A stretch of 24,679 nucleotides of DNA from positions 7,467 through 32,145 of the forward strand of contig DNHS01000050.1 in NCBI GenBank assembly GCA_003485765.1. Reading direction: 5' to 3'. The translations under genes were made by a program, and so were the position numbers. Below are positions 9,901-15,900 of this stretch, in pieces; position 1 is the stretch's first letter; each line of letters begins with the position of its first letter. The stretch comes from Candidatus Omnitrophota bacterium (GTDB lineage Bacteria; Omnitrophota; Gorgyraeia; Gorgyraeales; Gorgyraeaceae). Under the pieces are notes generated by a model. It did no database searches. It was not told the origin of the DNA and worked only from the letters and a program-made list of their open reading frames with translations.

Positions 9901-12900
9901 TTTCTGATGGGGATACTTTATATATTACTAAGGAGATGCTAAAGCATAAAGACCGCCTTCTTCATGAATTAGGAGAAGGTTTTTTTGCTTTACATCCAGA
10001 ATCGCTTCCGAGGGGCATAAATGCCCATACATTCTTAAGAGGATGCGGTAAAGATATAAGAAACCTTATGCCGCAAATAAATAATATAGATTCTATAACT
10101 ACAGAAGAACTTATCAGTTTCATACAGACTAAACTACAGGAAGCTAAATTACCAGAAAGACAAAACGAAGCTGAATTTGCCCTTATAAGACATAATTACG
10201 GAAAAGGGCTAAGAGGCAGAGAGCTTATATACGGCCTACAGGACAGGATGTTTGGAGAAGGAATAAATGTTAAATTTAGTGAGGAGATAGAAGCAAAACA
10301 AATTAAAGGTACAGGATACTTATTAGATAAAATTGGTAAACGCTTAAGCAAATTAGACCCGATAATAGTGTTAGCAGTGATAGAAGAGGAGTTTAGGGAC
10401 GGGAAGATAAGCAAGGATTTATACGATACTACGCGCAGCTTGGTCATAAAGCGTGACAAGGAATTTATAAAGTTAATCTTGGAGAATATACCTCCTCGCG
10501 GACATGAACTTAATTTAAGCGCTGCTGCGAGAGCTCCTCCGGTTATTATTTTGATAAATTCAAATCATGGACGAGACACCAGAGCGATAAAACCTGTAGG
10601 GTTGGCCAGGATCAGCAGTTCTCTTAAGATAAAGGGATTTAGAGTGGAATTTATCGATGCTTCATACGAGAATCTAACGCCTCAACAAGTGTTTGAAAGA
10701 GTAAAGGCTATCAGCGAAGAAATGGATGCCAAAGTTATAGCTGGTTTTTCTTCGTTGCCTAATGACTCAGAGTGGTTAAAGTCTACTACAGAATTATTCA
10801 ATGAGGGTACAAAGGGAGATAAGATATTGCTGGTTGCAGGGGGATATCTTCCTACGATGAGATACGCAGAATTTTTACAGGACTTCCCTAATATAGATTT
10901 TGCCATAAGAGGAGAGGGTGAGATAGCAATAGTTGAATTAATAGAGGCCATAAAAGACAAGCGCTCAATAGAAGATGTCCATAATTTGATATATAGAAAC
11001 GCAGACGGCGTGGTAATGGTTAATCCTCATCTTTTATTAACCTCTGAGCTGCTTGAAAGAGAGCCATTTATTGATTACTCATTATTAGAGACGTCTTCCG
11101 CCAATGTTTTTATTAAAAAGGCTATGATTGATACTGCTCACGGCTGTCCAGGTAATTGCAAGTTCTGCGGTATACACGCATTTTTTGAAGAAAGAACAGC
11201 AGGTAATTTAGATTCAAAGAGACAATTAATCTGGAGGCCTCGTTCGGCAAAAAGGGTAGTAGATGAGATGGAGTTTTTGCACTACTGGTATGGGATAGAA
11301 GGATTTGATATTGTAGATGATGATTTTATTGGGCTTAGTCCAGAGAGAGCCGAAGAGATAGCAGATGAGATTATGCGCAGAGGGTTAAAAATTAAGTTTT
11401 GGTTCTTAACTAGGGCAAAAGCTATTATTGGAAACGAAAAGGTGTTTAGAAAATTAAAAGAAGCAGGGTTAACGCAGGTTTATTTAGGAATAGAAAGCGC
11501 AGATTCAGAACAACTGCGTTATTATGCAAAGGGAATTACTGCCGAAGAAAACTCAAAGGCTATCAGCATTATTCAAGAATTAGGCATAGATTTAAGAATA
11601 GGCCTGATTAATTTTTATGAATTTACTACATTTGAGCAATTAGAAAGGAATACTGCCTTTATAGAAAGGCACAATCTTCAAACTGCAGTGCCAGGTATGA
11701 TGATAAAATTATTAGTCTATAAAAAGACAAGGCTTTACGACGAGCTTTTAAAAAGGCATGTCCCGCTTACAAAGATAACAGATAGTATATGGGATTATCC
11801 TTTTAGAGATCCAGATATTGAAAAATTTTATAATGCAACGAACGGATTCTCAAAAAGAGTACACCCGTTTGCCTCGCATTTTAGGTCTTTGGTGGACTTA
11901 GGATATTTTGAGCCAACCGCCTTGACCGCGAAGGCAAAAGAGGTTTATAGCGATATTCGGCACATAGAGTTTGATTTCTTTAAAAAGGCTTTAAGGATAT
12001 TTAAAAACAGCATAGGCCGAAATACCTATATGGCATCCCTGGAAATCCTTGCTTTAGCCGACGAAAGAGAAAAAGAGACTCAAGAAAAAGTAACAGACTT
12101 CAATAACTGGGCTGCGACGAATGGCTATGGTGAATATGCATTTTCTTTTGGTTCCGCAGCATTGCCTAAAAAACCTGTTTTTCAAGATGTTGAGTTAAGT
12201 GCCCAAAATAACACTGTCCCTATGTCGCCCAAGAAAGGATGGCATGCGATTAAGTTTGATCGAGTATCCGCCTTTAGTTTAACAAAAGCCATTAGCGAAG
12301 CTATTGAAGCAAACGGGCCAGAGATAGAAAAGGTAATAGAGATACTCGGGCAAAATGCAAGCTTTTCATGGATAAAAAACACTACGACACAAGATTTTAT
12401 TGCCTTGCGCAAATATTTAGTAGGGCGGTTTGGGGTTGAGATGTATGCAGGCGCTAACTTGGTTATTACCGGAACACAGCGCGATTATATTATTGCTGCT
12501 CTTGAGGAGGCCGCTTTTTTACGGCAAGAAGCCTTGACCATCCTGCAAAAAAGGTATCCTGCCTGGAACAATGTGCGTTTAGAAGATTTTAAAGGTATCG
12601 TTAATGCTATAGCTACTACTGCGTCTTTTCATCTGAGAAAACATGTACGAAGCCTGGATCAAAGAAAGCATTATAGAATCTGGCGTGGGTCAATAGAATT
12701 AAATATTCATAGGGTGTATGCCTTAGGAGAGGCTGTGGCGGCAGCGGTGAATGAAGTAGGCCCTGGCGCAGGCAATATTTTTGAGCGTCTTACCTCAGAA
12801 AACAACATCAGGTTTAATTGGCTAAAAGGGTTAGATAAAGGAGAGTTTATAGATTTAGTTAAATATATAGCAAAGCAATACGGTAACTACTATACCTTTC

Positions 12901-15900
12901 CTGTTTATTTCTGTGGCCCCAATTTAATCATTACTGCCGCGCAATGGCAGTTTTTCTATGATGTTTTAATAACAGCGAAGTCTCGACGCCAACAAGCCTT
13001 AGATAGTATTAAAAAGGAGCATCCGGGCTGGGATAATGTTACAATAGATGACTTTTTGAAAATGCCCCAGTTACTTACATCGCGGGGATACAGATATGAA
13101 GAACAAAAAGAAAAATTACAGGCGCTAGATTTTCAAAATATTCGAGACTGGGTAAGAGCTTATATACTAGAACATTACAGGGTTCCTTCTCAAGAAGAAA
13201 TTAGAGATGAGTTTTTCTTACCTGTAGGATATATCAGAAGCATTTTTCCCTTAGCACAGTTACAGAAACTAAGCCCAGATTCAGCGATTATTTTAATAGA
13301 CCAGTTTAATCGAGGGGAACAGCCTTTAGAGATCTCTGATTGGATATTTTTGCAGGGCCTAAAGTTATCCAAATCGGAAGTAACTATTCGGCAGGGGGTA
13401 GAGCTTTTGGAACGAGCGCTTATTTTATATAGGACAGAATCTAATAAGCCGGGAGAGGAAAAGTGCCTCTATGTGTTAGGGAGGGTCTTTGAGGACCTCT
13501 ATACTAGGAACATTACAAGTAAAGATAGGAACAAGGAACGCTTAACTTACTATCGAGCCAGGGCGCTTCAATGTTATCTAGAGGCAGCAAGGTTGGCCGT
13601 AGGGCTGATAGGGCGAGGGGGTACTTACAATGGTAAGCAAACAGAAAAAATATCTTCTGCTTTATGCAGAGGCGATAGAAAAAAATCCCCACTAAGATTT
13701 TATTATGGCGATTACCATCCTGATACTTATGCTGATGTTGCTTGTGGCCGCCTTGAGGATGTGTTTGTAATGTTAGTAGAGCGGAGAGGATTACCTTGGA
13801 ACGAAATTTTAGAAAGAATAAAATCTATGTCAGACGAAGATCAACATACGAGAGAAATGAGAAGGTTAATAGCTGAATCTCGGCCGGACCCAAAGGAACT
13901 TCCCGAATTAGCTCGTCTATTTATCGCAGAGGCTGAGTATCTGGGCGCCGGAAAATTATCCCCAGAACTTATAAGGTCTACCTGGGAGAGAATAATACCT
14001 AGGGTGCACTATTCATATGAGGGAGTTAGTGCCTTAGCCGGCGCAGCATTAGATGCAGCCTTAGCCTACGAAGACAAGCTTGCTTTAAGGCATTTATTTA
14101 TCGAGAAATATCAGGATAGAACCGCAGTTTTAGAAAATAAGGCATCGAGAAGGATAGAGGCAGAGGAGAGAATAGAGCAAAAGATAGAAGAGATAGGCAA
14201 GGCAACTACAGGCGCATACATTGATTTTATCAGGGCGTTTTTAGCCGGGGCAAAAAAGTCATTAGGAGAAAACGCGTATGCACAGTTTATAGGAAAAGAC
14301 CAGCAGGATCTATTAAAAGGGTTGGAGGCAATAAAAAGAGCATTCTCTTATCTACAAGATGGCAAATTTGAGGGGCAGGCAGTGGATATGTATTTTATCT
14401 GCGCCGCAGCCATTTTATTTCATTTAGGCTCAATTCCAGGTACAGTTGGCGGCAGAGGACAATTGGCCGCGAAAATATTAAAAGCTTCTACATTGCCGGG
14501 TGTGGAAGAAAAAGATAAGGAACAGTTTATTAATAATGTAATGAAGGGTATTGCCAGCATGAACCGGATAAATAACACTACCCAAACAACAATGTTTTCT
14601 TTAGAAACAAGGATTCTTCAGGATGCAAGCGAATCTATAGAATCGCCATCAGCAAAGCGGGCGGAACTTTTACGTGGTATTAAAGAGATGCTTTTAAAAA
14701 GAAAAAGCTTTATTTTTGCTATTGATAAAGATGGGAGCCTTGTTGACGCAAATAGCCTGATAGACAGAGAATCTGCTTTGCTGCTTCTTGAGATTTTTGA
14801 ACTTTACTTCGAGTTATTCAAGACAGGGTTTCCATTTATAGTTTTCACTAATAATACTAAAAAAAGCTCTATAGAAAACGTCTGGAACGGGCTTATGGAT
14901 GTTTTTCAAGAACAATATGAACGCCTTCCCGATGAAGAGAAGCAAAAAAAGAAGAAAGAACTTTTTTCTAACTTTATCATTGATTCCTCAGGAGGGGAGA
15001 TTTGGGTGTGTAATGAGGAAGATAGTTTTGTCAGCATGGATGAAATAGTTATGGATGAGAATTCGGTAGCCAGCATAAAAGCAGTTTTGGAAAAAGTTAT
15101 TGATGAACATAAGAGCGCGGTAGAAGGCGCTTCTGTCCCGTTAACGCCTTATGGCGAAAGGATAGATATCCGCAAAAGCGATAAAGGGAATGTAATACAG
15201 GTAACTTTTTATCCTACTGGTAAGGATATACCGAAGGGACTAAAGGATGCTTATGACGTGGATCATACAAAGCGCGCCCTATTAAAAGAAGCAATAGTAA
15301 AATTAATAAAAGAGAGGGGCATCAAGGGTATAACCGTCGAGGTTTCTGGAAAAAGTTCTATAGATATTGCTTCAGGTGATAAGCGCATGCGCATGGAACG
15401 ACTGGTGACTTTTCTTTCGAAGCGTTTAAACTTAACGGAAGAAGATATCCGTGAGATAATTATTTATTTTGGGGACGAATTTTACCCAGGAGGAGGAGAC
15501 TTTTCTCTGAAAGAAATTGTAGCATTACTGGTTAATCTGGGCAAGGCAAGGGCGTTAGGCAGCGAAGCGGCTAGCGCTGGCAGTAAGTTCATTAATCCAG
15601 ACACAGATGATTTATTGGGGCCAGCCAGGATGCGGGCATATTTAAAGGGGATTGTTGCTTTGCTTCAAGAATTTGTTGTTCAGGATTATACAACAGAGTG
15701 GATTTCCAAACTTATATTTGCTTCTCTCCAGAAGGGAGAGTGGGATTTTGGAGAGACAATCTTGCTGGCAGCTCTTATAAAAAGATACCATACCCTGGAG
15801 GAGAATCTTTGGGATTTAGTTTTTGCTTCCAGAGGGAACAAGAGATTTATGGAGGCGTTAGCTGAGTTTGAAAACAGAAATTCTGTTTTAGCGGCAATAT

